Positions 15,108 through 22,182 of a stretch of DNA of 23,080 nucleotides are shown here, one piece after another. Where the stretch lies: positions 1 through 23,080 of the forward strand of contig CAPOZU010000021.1 of assembly GCA_948676835.1 (NCBI GenBank). Reading direction: 5' to 3'. The notes beneath the pieces were generated by a model. It had not been told where the DNA came from. It did not search any database and was given only the letters and a program-made list of their open reading frames with translations. Every line of letters starts with the position of its first letter. Position 1 is the stretch's first letter. The position numbers and the translations under genes were made by a program. Origin of the DNA: an uncultured Clostridia bacterium. GTDB taxonomy: Bacteria > Bacillota > Clostridia > TANB77 > CAG-508.

Positions 15108-15443
15108 TTATAGATTCTTCAAAACTTCTACAATTTGGAATAATGCTTCTATTTTACTAGACTCTAGATCGCTGATTTTCTCACTAATCTCTATCTTTTT
15201 CTTTAATGTTGGATTAGTGATAAAGTCCTTATATAAAATGTTAGGTGCAATTTCTAAATAGTTCATAAAATCTATATCGGTCTTTTTGCTTGTACCATCT
15301 TTTCCAGTTTCAATTTGAGAGATAGTTTTTGTAGATTTAGTTAGTTCTTCAGCAAATTTTTCTTGTGTTATATTGTTCTTTAGTCTATATTCTTGAAAAA
15401 TTGCTCCAAGGCTTTTGTTAATTTGCTCATTTGAAGTTTCCAT
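15108..15443 (-). CDS. XRE-family HTH transcriptional regulator (111 aa)
   Basis: Residues about 10-65 form an XRE HTH: IFQEYRLKNNITQEKFAEEL, KSTKTISQIETGKDG, then FMNYLEIAPNILY. A C-terminal helix (KIEISEKISDLESSKIEALF) likely mediates dimer formation. GGAGG precedes the ATG. A 10-bp perfect inverted repeat overlaps the -10 region directly upstream, which suggests autorepression. Targets beyond itself are unknown; it may act in maintaining the element's quiescent state. Confidence 0.8.
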   Translation of the reverse strand: METSNEQINKSLGAIFQEYRLKNNITQEKFAEELTKSTKTISQIETGKDGTSKKTDIDFMNYLEIAPNILYKDFITNPTLKKKIEISEKISDLESSKIEALFQIVEVLKNL

Positions 15444-15463
15444 ACCTACCTCCTTTTTTTCTT

Positions 15464-15490
15464 ATTATATTGAATTTGCGATTCAATATA
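15464..15490 (-). promoter_or_regulatory. Operator and -10 box of the 111-aa XRE gene
   Basis: TATATTGAAT (15466-15475) and ATTCAATATA (15481-15490) form a perfect 10-bp inverted repeat with a 5-bp centre. A TATAAT -10 box (15464-15469, minus strand) overlaps its proximal arm. No good -35 box is visible at 17 bp, so the promoter may need activation or be weak. Confidence 0.65.
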
Positions 15491-15689
15491 CACAATGCAC
15501 CAACTACATAATGTTCTGGTGTTTTGTTTAGAAAAAAAGAAGTATTTTGTTGAAAAATAAGTATTTTTGTTTTAATGTTGATTATTTTTTATATGTAGTC
15601 AACTACTAGATATAAGGATTTTATTTGTAAATTTTAGCAAAAATAATCCAGTCATCAACTACATATTTTTCATATTGTAATTCATAGAA

Positions 15690-16154
15690 CTAATTTTTAT
15701 AAAAATTGATATATTCTATAATTTTACTCGTAAATACGATTCCATTCAAATGATCAATTTCGTGTGATAAGCATTGTGCTAATATGCCTTTACCTTTAAT
15801 TACAATTTTCTCTCCATTTTCATTTAATGCTTCAACTTCAATTTTTATTGGTCTTTTTACTTTTCCCCAAACATCTGGAAAACTCAAACATCCCTCATCA
15901 ACAATTTGCTCTCCTTCTTCTTTTATAATTTTAGGATTGACAAGTTTTAATAGTCCTTCTCCAACATCAATAACTACTAATTGTTTTAATATTCCAACTT
16001 GACAAGCAGATAATCCTCCTCCACATTCAGTATTATACATAGTTTCTACCATATCATCTAATATTAACTTTATTTTATTATCTACTTTTTCTACTATTTT
16101 GCTTTTTTTTCTTAATATTTCATCATCAAATGTTCTAATTTTTCTTATTGCCAT
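15690..16154 (-). CDS. def: Peptide deformylase (accessory copy)
   Basis: Peptide deformylase removes formyl from the N-terminal Met of new proteins. The 154-aa protein has the three metal and active-site motifs: GGGLSACQVG (45-54; catalytic Gln52), EGCLS (87-91; Cys89 ligand) and HEIDH (131-135; two His ligands and catalytic Glu). Motif 1 is unusual, since GxGLAAxQ is usual and here it is GLSACQ. The length is normal for a clostridial type. Its start overlaps the XRE gene by 20 bp and has its own GGAGG, so the two are one operon. A second def on a mobile element may protect against deformylase inhibitors or serve element proteins; this is inference. Confidence 0.92.
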   Translation of the reverse strand: MAIRKIRTFDDEILRKKSKIVEKVDNKIKLILDDMVETMYNTECGGGLSACQVGILKQLVVIDVGEGLLKLVNPKIIKEEGEQIVDEGCLSFPDVWGKVKRPIKIEVEALNENGEKIVIKGKGILAQCLSHEIDHLNGIVFTSKIIEYINFYKN

Positions 16155-16389
16155 TTTTAATCCTCCTACTTGATTCTGCTCTCGATTTTCTCACACTTTC
16201 ATTAAATAAAAAGACTTCTTCTATTTTTTTATGAAATACCTGTGCTATATCATAAGCCAACCAAATAGATGGCTCTGTTTCTTCCTTTTCAATATCAATA
16301 ATAGCTTGTCTTGATGTTCCTACCATATTTCCTAATTGTTCTTGAGTAAGTCCAAGTTTTTCTCTCAATTCTTTTACTCTATTTTTCAT
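16135..16389 (-). CDS. Small XRE regulator coupled to def
   Basis: The 84-aa protein has a compact HTH: MKNRVKELREKLGLTQEQLG, NMVGTSRQAIIDIEKEETEP, then LAYDIAQVFHKKIEEVFLF, followed by a basic tail. The YgzD-like plan is common. GGAGG precedes the ATG and its 3' end overlaps def by 20 bp. A perfect GTAAGGT-TT-ACCTTAC palindrome lies between the -10 box and the ribosome binding site and is the probable autoregulatory operator. It most likely controls only its own operon. Confidence 0.88.
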   Translation of the reverse strand: MKNRVKELREKLGLTQEQLGNMVGTSRQAIIDIEKEETEPSIWLAYDIAQVFHKKIEEVFLFNESVRKSRAESSRRIKNGNKKN

Positions 16390-16399
16390 TTTGCCTCCT

Positions 16400-16447
16400 G
16401 TAAGGTTTACCTTACATTATAATACTACTTTTGTTTTTTCTTGTCAA
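16400..16447 (-). promoter_or_regulatory. Promoter and operator of the XRE-def operon
   Basis: On the minus strand TTGACA (16442-16447) is 17 bp from TATTAT (16419-16424), with TATAAT (16416-16421) in an overlapping register. Just downstream is the perfect 7-bp inverted repeat GTAAGGT (16400-16406) with ACCTTAC (16409-16415). Confidence 0.8.
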
Positions 16448-16483
16448 TAAAAAATAGCAGTATTTTGTAAATACTACTATTTT
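16446..16483 (-). terminator. Terminator of the GIY-YIG/DUF6530/AAA-VWA operon
   Basis: AAAATAG-c-AGTATTT (16451-16465) pairs with AAATACT-a-CTATTTT (16469-16483) around a 3-base loop, followed by T-rich sequence on the minus strand. It directly abuts the -35 box of the XRE-def promoter. Confidence 0.82.
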
Positions 16484-16530
16484 ATAAATTGTAAGTTGTC
16501 GAGATGATTATAACACAAAATATATCCATA

Positions 16531-18564
16531 CTACAAATATCTTGCAATAGTTTTCACTAATCTTGCTGGTAACTCTTTTAAATCTGTAATATCTATATAT
16601 CTATCATTACCATAAATATCGCAAATAGTTTCTTTATCTTGACCTATTGCAGCTGCCAAAAATGTAATTCCTTTTCGAGTATATTCTTTAATTAATTTCT
16701 TCATATCTTGAATAGCAATATTTCCACTATAATCTGGAAGGGCTTTCGGCATACCATCACTAATACTAATTAAAAGTTTTGTGGTGTGTGGTACTTTTAC
16801 TAATTTTTCTGCTAAAATTCGCATAGCCATTCCATCTCTGTTATTACTAATACTTTTTATACACATTAAGGATGCTGCATCATTTAGTTTTGAATTATTC
16901 CAATCAATATAGGAATACATAGACATTTGTTCTTTTGGTGAACGGTCAGCAGTATCTCCATAAATTAGTATTGGAATATTACACTTTTTACAAAATTCAT
17001 AAACACAAGTAGCTGATTTCTTAGCAATTTCTAACCTACCAAAAGCATTCATTGAAGCTGACTGGTCTATTCTTAAAGCAACTGCAAGTGTTGGCTTTTC
17101 ATCTGGTGGACTTTTCTTTGAAAAGTATTTAAAATCAGAATAAACTACTTTTTCAGGATGAAAATTATTTCCATACATTTTATTATTTGACTGACTTGCT
17201 GCTATCTCATGTTCTAAAATTGGTTTTGTTTTATTTGAAAGTTCTTGAATAATTGGATAAAGCTCTGAAACAACCTTATAATATTCTTTTCTTTCTTCTT
17301 CATTTGGCTCTGGTCTATGAACTATCATTTTAATATTTTCATGAATAGAACCTTTTACTGCATTTCTTGCCTCACTATTTAATTTCTTGCGAAAGGACAT
17401 TTTTTCATCTTGTATTTTTTTATCTTCTTCTTTGCTTAATTCATGGTAAATTGCCTTTCCATCTTCTTCTATATCTATTGTTTTTGTTTGAACAGAACTT
17501 TCCAAAGTCTTATTTGATTCACCTTCACTATCTGATCTCCTTCGTAATTCTACAGCAGGCTCTTTATTTTCTTTTTGTAAAGTTTGTTTCGTTTCAAAAT
17601 TTCCATCTGCTTTTAATTCTAATACTTCTCCATTTGTTTTACCTTTTGGTATAAGAATTTCCTCTAGTTTAGATAAAATTTCTTGCTTTTTTAATGATTG
17701 ATTTAATATTTCAATTTCTTCTTCATCTGTTGTTATTTTATAGATTACTTTATGATAAAGTGAATCTATCACAGCATTTCCTTCCATTACTGCATCTATC
17801 CAATAAAAATAAGAACGCATACCTGCTACACCTTTAATTGCATTTGCTTTTGCTGTTTGATCTAAACATACAATAGTTTGTGCAAATAAATTTAATACTT
17901 CCATATTGGTATATCCTGTTTTTTGTATAGCTCTTTCTACCATAACTTGGATAGGTGGTAAATCCATTTTTTCAACATGCCCTATTCTATCACGAAGTGC
18001 CTCATTTAATGGTCTGCATCCATTATATCCTCGATTTGTAGTAATTATCGCTATAAAATCAGGATGTCTATGAACGATTCTATCTGGTAAGTTAATACTT
18101 CCATCTAGCTCAAGTGCTGAATTAAGTGCCATTAAAACAGCTGCATCTCTAATTACTGTTGGTTCTTGAATTTCTAATAGCCATCCATTTTCATAAGCTC
18201 GTACAATTTCAGATGGATAATATTGATATTTTATTGCACTTCCATTTTCTTCGCTTTCAGAAACAGGTAGAATAGCACCTAAAATATCTGATTTATCCAT
18301 ATCTGCAAAACAAGTAATTTTTGTATAAGGTAATCCAAAGTCAGTAGATAATGCTTTTGCAAGCTCTGTTTTTCCAGAGCCTGAATCCCCTTCTAATAAA
18401 ATATTAGTTAGCTTCATTTCACTTTTATTCCAATTATTCTTTACTGCCTTACATATACGAATTTCAGCTTCACTTGTAATATGAGATATTGGCTTTTTCC
18501 AAATTAGTGATTTTTCTTCTTTTGTTAGTTTTCTATTTGGATTTAAAAAATATTTTTGTTCCAT
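16531..18564 (-). CDS. MoxR-type AAA ATPase fused to a VWA domain
   Basis: A 677-aa protein. The AAA part has Walker A GDSGSGKT (59-66), a modified Walker B WLLEIQEPTVIRD (128-140), sensor 1 TTNRG (175-179) and arginine-finger candidates in NEALRDRI (187-194). A charged linker (about 300-400) leads to a VWA domain with MIDAS motifs DQSAS (500-504), NNRDG (575-579) and ISDG (601-604). MoxR ATPases and VWA proteins normally are separate partners that load metals or remodel target proteins; here both are in one chain. It is the last gene of an operon, 1 bp after the DUF6530-like stop codon. It probably acts on a substrate bound by that small partner. The exact job is unknown. Confidence 0.85.
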   Translation of the reverse strand: MEQKYFLNPNRKLTKEEKSLIWKKPISHITSEAEIRICKAVKNNWNKSEMKLTNILLEGDSGSGKTELAKALSTDFGLPYTKITCFADMDKSDILGAILPVSESEENGSAIKYQYYPSEIVRAYENGWLLEIQEPTVIRDAAVLMALNSALELDGSINLPDRIVHRHPDFIAIITTNRGYNGCRPLNEALRDRIGHVEKMDLPPIQVMVERAIQKTGYTNMEVLNLFAQTIVCLDQTAKANAIKGVAGMRSYFYWIDAVMEGNAVIDSLYHKVIYKITTDEEEIEILNQSLKKQEILSKLEEILIPKGKTNGEVLELKADGNFETKQTLQKENKEPAVELRRRSDSEGESNKTLESSVQTKTIDIEEDGKAIYHELSKEEDKKIQDEKMSFRKKLNSEARNAVKGSIHENIKMIVHRPEPNEEERKEYYKVVSELYPIIQELSNKTKPILEHEIAASQSNNKMYGNNFHPEKVVYSDFKYFSKKSPPDEKPTLAVALRIDQSASMNAFGRLEIAKKSATCVYEFCKKCNIPILIYGDTADRSPKEQMSMYSYIDWNNSKLNDAASLMCIKSISNNRDGMAMRILAEKLVKVPHTTKLLISISDGMPKALPDYSGNIAIQDMKKLIKEYTRKGITFLAAAIGQDKETICDIYGNDRYIDITDLKELPARLVKTIARYL

Positions 18565-18565
18565 T

Positions 18566-19030
18566 TTAGTACATCTCCAGTTCTTCTATAATTTGTGTTA
18601 ATACTCGTAATCGTTCTCCTGTTATTTCTCCTAAATTATTCAAAGTTTGTGCAAATTCTTGTATATCTTTATTAATATTAGGGTTTTGCATATAAACTTC
18701 AATAGGTAAAGCCTCTCCTTGTATTCCAATTCGTTCTATTGTTGGATTTTCAGGATTATATAGTAAAGGCATACGATATGCTTCTTTAAAATAAAGGAGT
18801 GTTCGACTTAAAAATATCATTAAATCAAATATTTGGTGTATTGGAAGTTCTGTATCTATTTCCAATTCTCCTTTTCCATTTTCTTTCCAAATTTGTAAAG
18901 CTATTTGCATTATTTTATTTTCTTCTAAATGTGGCTTTCCTAAAGTCAATTTCTTTATTTTAGAATGATAAGCATTTCTTCCATCTACTTTATTATAATT
19001 TTCTGCACCTATTACAATATTTTCATTCAT
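18566..19030 (-). CDS. DUF6530-like protein
   Basis: A 154-aa soluble protein: VIGAENYNKVDGRNAYHSKI, then DLMIFLSRTLLYFKEAYRMP, LYNPENPTIERIGIQGEALP and the tail GERLRVLTQIIEELEMY. From memory this fits DUF6530 (conserved ENYxxVDGR and DPxNPTIxRIGLQG), which has no known function. The start overlaps the GIY-YIG stop codon (ATGA), and GGAGG lies in the upstream gene's 3' end. Operon order suggests it is the adaptor or substrate between the GIY-YIG-like protein and the AAA-VWA ATPase. Confidence 0.7.
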   Translation of the reverse strand: MNENIVIGAENYNKVDGRNAYHSKIKKLTLGKPHLEENKIMQIALQIWKENGKGELEIDTELPIHQIFDLMIFLSRTLLYFKEAYRMPLLYNPENPTIERIGIQGEALPIEVYMQNPNINKDIQEFAQTLNNLGEITGERLRVLTQIIEELEMY

Positions 19031-19371
19031 TTTCCAATCCTCCTTGCTTGTGGTTTATCTAATAAATATTTTTCTAAAAGTTCTTCCAATTCCTCTGTAT
19101 AATCATCATTTGGATCTTCATATTTTAAAACTTTTTCTATAGCATATTCAAAGTTATTTTCTCCATATTCTTCCCATAACTTTGAAAGTTCTTTATTTGG
19201 ATGAAGTTTTGATGATAGTTTAAATCTTTGACTATTAAATTCTTTTTGTAAATCTTTAGAAATACCTACAAATCCATCTCCAGTAATTTTACATTTTATA
19301 ATAAATACTCCAATTTCAGGATGCCTATTTTTCCATTCGTTTAATAATTCTTTTTTTCTTTTTATATCCAT
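19027..19371 (-). CDS. GIY-YIG-like protein with changed signature
   Basis: The 114-aa protein (HPEIGVFIIKCKITGDGFVG, then ISKDLQKEFNSQRFKLSS, LHPNKELSKLWEEYGENNFE) matches a small GIY-YIG nuclease-like family of Firmicutes. In the core, GIY reads GVF (21-23) and YIG reads FVG (34-36), so both catalytic tyrosines are Phe. An Arg (R49) remains in a plausible position. Nuclease activity is therefore doubtful, and a nucleic-acid- or protein-binding role is possible. It is the first gene of a three-gene overlapping operon, with AAAGGGG before the ATG and a strong promoter shared in design with the HTH-desulfoferrodoxin gene. Confidence 0.7.
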   Translation of the reverse strand: MDIKRKKELLNEWKNRHPEIGVFIIKCKITGDGFVGISKDLQKEFNSQRFKLSSKLHPNKELSKLWEEYGENNFEYAIEKVLKYEDPNDDYTEELEELLEKYLLDKPQARRIGK

Positions 19372-19418
19372 TATTTATCCCCTTTCTATCTTATTTAATA
19401 TTATTCCTCTCATTTACA

Positions 19419-19464
19419 ATTATAAAAGGCTTTATTAGAATTAACAACCTACTTATCGTAGAGT
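19419..19464 (-). promoter_or_regulatory. Promoter and operator of the GIY-YIG/DUF6530/AAA-VWA operon
   Basis: On the minus strand TTGTTA (19442-19447) and TATAAT (19419-19424) are exactly 17 bp apart. Immediately upstream of the -35 is CTAC-N5-GTAG (19449-19461). The 30 bases 19435-19464 are identical to 20151-20180. Confidence 0.8.
19435..19464. repeat. 30-bp direct repeat, copy 1 (shared operator)
   Basis: Identical over 30 bases to 20151-20180 in the same orientation. It covers CTAC-N5-GTAG and the TTGTTA -35 box, and the two copies lie 716 bp apart on either side of the HTH-desulfoferrodoxin gene. Confidence 0.95.
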
Positions 19465-19482
19465 TAGCAAGAATCAAATAAA

Positions 19483-19514
19483 GCAAAAAAATAGATGTAA
19501 ATTTCTTTACACCT
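19483..19514 (-). terminator. Terminator of the HTH-desulfoferrodoxin gene
   Basis: AGATGTAAA (19493-19501) pairs with TTTACACCT (19506-19514), with one G-T pair in the transcript, around a 4-base loop. On the minus strand TATTTTTTTGC follows. Confidence 0.8.
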
Positions 19515-19528
19515 ATAAAAAATATATT

Positions 19529-20113
19529 CTATATGACTTTTTTAATCAGTCCATCTCTATTGCAATAAATATATATAACACCTTTTCCTCTCTTTTGAAA
19601 TCTTGTTTCTGCATTTTGCTCTGGATATAACTTAACAAACTCACATTTATTATCAGTAATATAAGCAATAAATGATATATAATGCTCTTTTGTCATTTCA
19701 TGATTGATAGAAACATAATATTCATCATCTATTATTTCACAATTTATAATATGTTTGTCATTTTCTAACTCTGCTTCTAATTTTGGTAATGTAACACCAC
19801 AACAAGCTATAAGTCCTTCTCCTATGGTATGAAAAACATTGCCACATACAGGGCAAACATATAAATTAGATTTACGCATATTACTTGATATATTTTTATT
19901 AATAATATGTTCGCCATCCATTAATTCAATAACTGAAACACTTAATGCTTTTGCTAATGATTCTAATAATGAAATATCTGGTAATCCTCGATATGTTTCC
20001 CACTTTGAAATAGTTTTATCTGTTACTCCTATTATATTTGCTAATTCTAATTGAGTTAGATTATTCTTCTCTCTTAATTCTTTTATAATTTTACCTGTTA
20101 CATAGTTATCCAT
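19529..20113 (-). CDS. HTH regulator with a desulfoferrodoxin (superoxide reductase)-like domain
   Basis: The 194-aa protein has an XRE HTH at 5-66 (IIKELREKNNLTQLELANII, TDKTISKWETYRGLP). Next is a desulforedoxin-type iron site (C87, C90, C104, C105: CPVCG...CCG). Then follows a superoxide-reductase-like domain with KH (H121), H138 and H144 in NHEMTKEHYISF, and C184 in YCNRDG. Spacing H-6-H and C-3-x copies the SOR active site, but the last His ligand is Asp187. The family therefore looks like a metal-binding sensor joined to DNA binding, and may no longer be an enzyme. AGGAGG precedes the ATG. Its promoter shares a 30-bp repeat with that of the downstream operon, so it likely controls both. 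Confidence 0.85.
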   Translation of the reverse strand: MDNYVTGKIIKELREKNNLTQLELANIIGVTDKTISKWETYRGLPDISLLESLAKALSVSVIELMDGEHIINKNISSNMRKSNLYVCPVCGNVFHTIGEGLIACCGVTLPKLEAELENDKHIINCEIIDDEYYVSINHEMTKEHYISFIAYITDNKCEFVKLYPEQNAETRFQKRGKGVIYIYCNRDGLIKKVI

Positions 20114-20134
20114 CTTAAGTTCCTCCTATTTAAA

Positions 20135-20180
20135 ATTATAATGTATTTTTTTAGAATTAACAACCTACTTATCGTAGAGT
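20135..20180 (-). promoter_or_regulatory. Promoter and operator of the HTH-desulfoferrodoxin gene
   Basis: On the minus strand TTGTTA (20158-20163) and TATAAT (20135-20140) are 17 bp apart, and CTAC-N5-GTAG lies at 20165-20177. The layout is the same as in the downstream operon promoter at 19419-19464. Confidence 0.8.
20151..20180. repeat. 30-bp direct repeat, copy 2 (shared operator)
   Basis: Second identical copy of 19435-19464. Identity stops at the end of the operator on one side and just past the -35 box on the other, while the -10 boxes beyond are conserved in position rather than as part of the repeat. Confidence 0.95.
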
Positions 20181-20210
20181 AATAGAAATTGTAATTTAGC
20201 GAATAGTAAC

Positions 20211-22133
20211 TTAATTTTCTTTTTTATTAAACATATGGCGTATTTTATCTATTCGATTATTTGGTCTGCGTGATTGAATAACTGGTTCACAAGTAGCAAT
20301 TTGATAATCTTTTAATTCTGTCAAAAAAACTGCTTGCCCATTTGTATATAGAGTTAAAGTATTACGATATTCATTAATACAACGTACAGGAATATGTCCT
20401 GTAAAAATAACTTCATCATTTTTTGATTGACTTGTTTCAATTATTGCACAATGTTTTTGTGCATCTTTATATGCACGAGAAAAGTATCCCTGTGGTGTAA
20501 AAAGTATAAACGAAAGATATGGCTCTAATAATTGCGTTCCCGCTTTTTTCAATGCTTGTTCAAGTACAATTGGGGCAAGAAAGCGAAAATCCGAGGGAGT
20601 ACTAACAGGGCTATAATAAACACCATATTCAAAACATATTTTACAATCTGTTACTTTCCAACCATACAAACCTTGCTCCAGTCCATAATTAATACCTTCT
20701 CTTACTGCATTTTGGAAACTTTGATTTAAATAACCGAGTGAAACTTTGCTTTCGTACTGTATTCCACTGCCAATTGGAAGTGGAGTTATTGATAATCCAA
20801 TCGATGCCCAAAATGGATTTGGTGGTACTTCAATATGAATAGTATAATCTGCCTTTTGTAATGGCTTTTCCAAATAAATTACGGTTGGATCTTCGATTCT
20901 TATGTTTATGTGATATTTTTCAATCAACAGAGAACAGATAACTTCTAACTGCACTGTTCCTAAAAAAGAAATGATGATTTCATGTGTTATCGTATCAACA
21001 TAATAACGTAAAAGAGGATCAGTATCTGCAATTTCTATAAGAGCATCCAATAATTTTTCTCTCTCTTCTATTTTTATCGGTTCAATTCTTGTTCGTAGTA
21101 TTGGTACAGTCTTATCATTCCATACATTGCATGGCAAAATCTTTTCATTTCCTATAATATCGTTCAATCTTAATGTATTGTTAGGTATAATAAAAATATC
21201 TCCAGAACAAACTATTTTTGTCTGTATCATTTCCCCATTTGAAGGAATATATATTTCTGTAAGTTTCACTTTCTTTTTTTCTGGCAATATAATTGTATCT
21301 CGTAAGTGTAATGTTCCACTGTAAAGACGCAAATAAACTAATCTTTGCTTATGGTCTGTATATTCAATTTTAAAAACTCTTCCACATAATTCTGAATCAT
21401 TCTCATTCATTTCAGAACAAAAAAGATTTGAAATAGCTTCGATGAGTTGTTGAGTCCCTATATTATTTTTAGCACTTCCATGGTATATAGGAAACAACGA
21501 ACCTTTTTTAACACACCTATATTCTTCATACATTAATTCTTGTATAGTCAATTTCTCTCCTACAATATATTTTTCTAAAAGTTTATCATTTTTGGAAATT
21601 ACAGGATCCCATTCATCTAAATCAATGATATTTTTAATTGATATTTCTGGAGTTAATGTTACATTTTGCATAACAATAATATCATTTGAAAGTTTTTCTT
21701 TGATATTTTGATAAATATTATTTAAGTTAATTCCATACTGATCTATTTTATTTATAAAAATAATTGTTGGTATATTCATTTTTTGAAGTGCATAGAATAG
21801 TATTCGGGTTTGTGCTTGTACACCATCTTTAGCAGAAATTACTAAAATAGCTCCATCAAGAACAGATAAGGAACGATACACTTCTGTTATAAAATCTGTA
21901 TGTCCAGGAGTATCTACAATATTGATTTTGTAGTCATTCCAATTAAAAGAAGTAACTGCTGCCTGAATTGTGATTCCACGCTGACGTTCTAAAAACATAG
22001 TATCTGTCCTTGTTGTTCCCTTATCTACACTGCCTAATTCTAAAATCGCTCCACTTGTATAAAGCAGACTTTCCGTTAAAGTCGTCTTTCCTGCATCTAC
22101 ATGAGCAAGAATACCAATGTTGATTATTTTCAT
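20211..22133 (-). CDS. tet(44): Tetracycline resistance ribosomal protection protein, Tet(44)/Tet(O) type
   Basis: An EF-G-like GTPase of 640 aa that removes tetracycline from the ribosome. The G domain shows AHVDAGKTT (10-18), the effector region RQRGITI (50-56), DTPGH (74-78) and NKID (128-131). The rest matches the family throughout: SGTLHLRD, VEVPPNPFWAS-like EVPPNPFWASIGL, GLYGWKVTDCKICFEYG, YSPVSTPSDFRFLAPIVLEQ, and the C-terminal RRPNNRIDKIRHMF. Wording differs clearly from Tet(M), Tet(W) and Tet(O) as remembered; the closest I can name is Tet(44), but the allele needs a database comparison. GGGAGGG precedes the ATG, 49 bp behind a PadR gene. No tet attenuator leader is present. Base composition is less AT-rich than its neighbours, which fits recent transfer. 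Confidence 0.95.
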   Translation of the reverse strand: MKIINIGILAHVDAGKTTLTESLLYTSGAILELGSVDKGTTRTDTMFLERQRGITIQAAVTSFNWNDYKINIVDTPGHTDFITEVYRSLSVLDGAILVISAKDGVQAQTRILFYALQKMNIPTIIFINKIDQYGINLNNIYQNIKEKLSNDIIVMQNVTLTPEISIKNIIDLDEWDPVISKNDKLLEKYIVGEKLTIQELMYEEYRCVKKGSLFPIYHGSAKNNIGTQQLIEAISNLFCSEMNENDSELCGRVFKIEYTDHKQRLVYLRLYSGTLHLRDTIILPEKKKVKLTEIYIPSNGEMIQTKIVCSGDIFIIPNNTLRLNDIIGNEKILPCNVWNDKTVPILRTRIEPIKIEEREKLLDALIEIADTDPLLRYYVDTITHEIIISFLGTVQLEVICSLLIEKYHINIRIEDPTVIYLEKPLQKADYTIHIEVPPNPFWASIGLSITPLPIGSGIQYESKVSLGYLNQSFQNAVREGINYGLEQGLYGWKVTDCKICFEYGVYYSPVSTPSDFRFLAPIVLEQALKKAGTQLLEPYLSFILFTPQGYFSRAYKDAQKHCAIIETSQSKNDEVIFTGHIPVRCINEYRNTLTLYTNGQAVFLTELKDYQIATCEPVIQSRRPNNRIDKIRHMFNKKEN

Positions 22134-22182
22134 GAAATTTCCCTCCCTACAAATTTATCTTTTAACTTAAAATCAATATTTG

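Noticed and set aside
19435..20180. 30-bp repeats as target-site duplication or ends of an insertion sequence
   Set aside because: No transposase lies between the copies, and each copy contributes a -35 box at exact spacing from a separate -10 box, which fits shared promoter control better. A past duplication remains possible.
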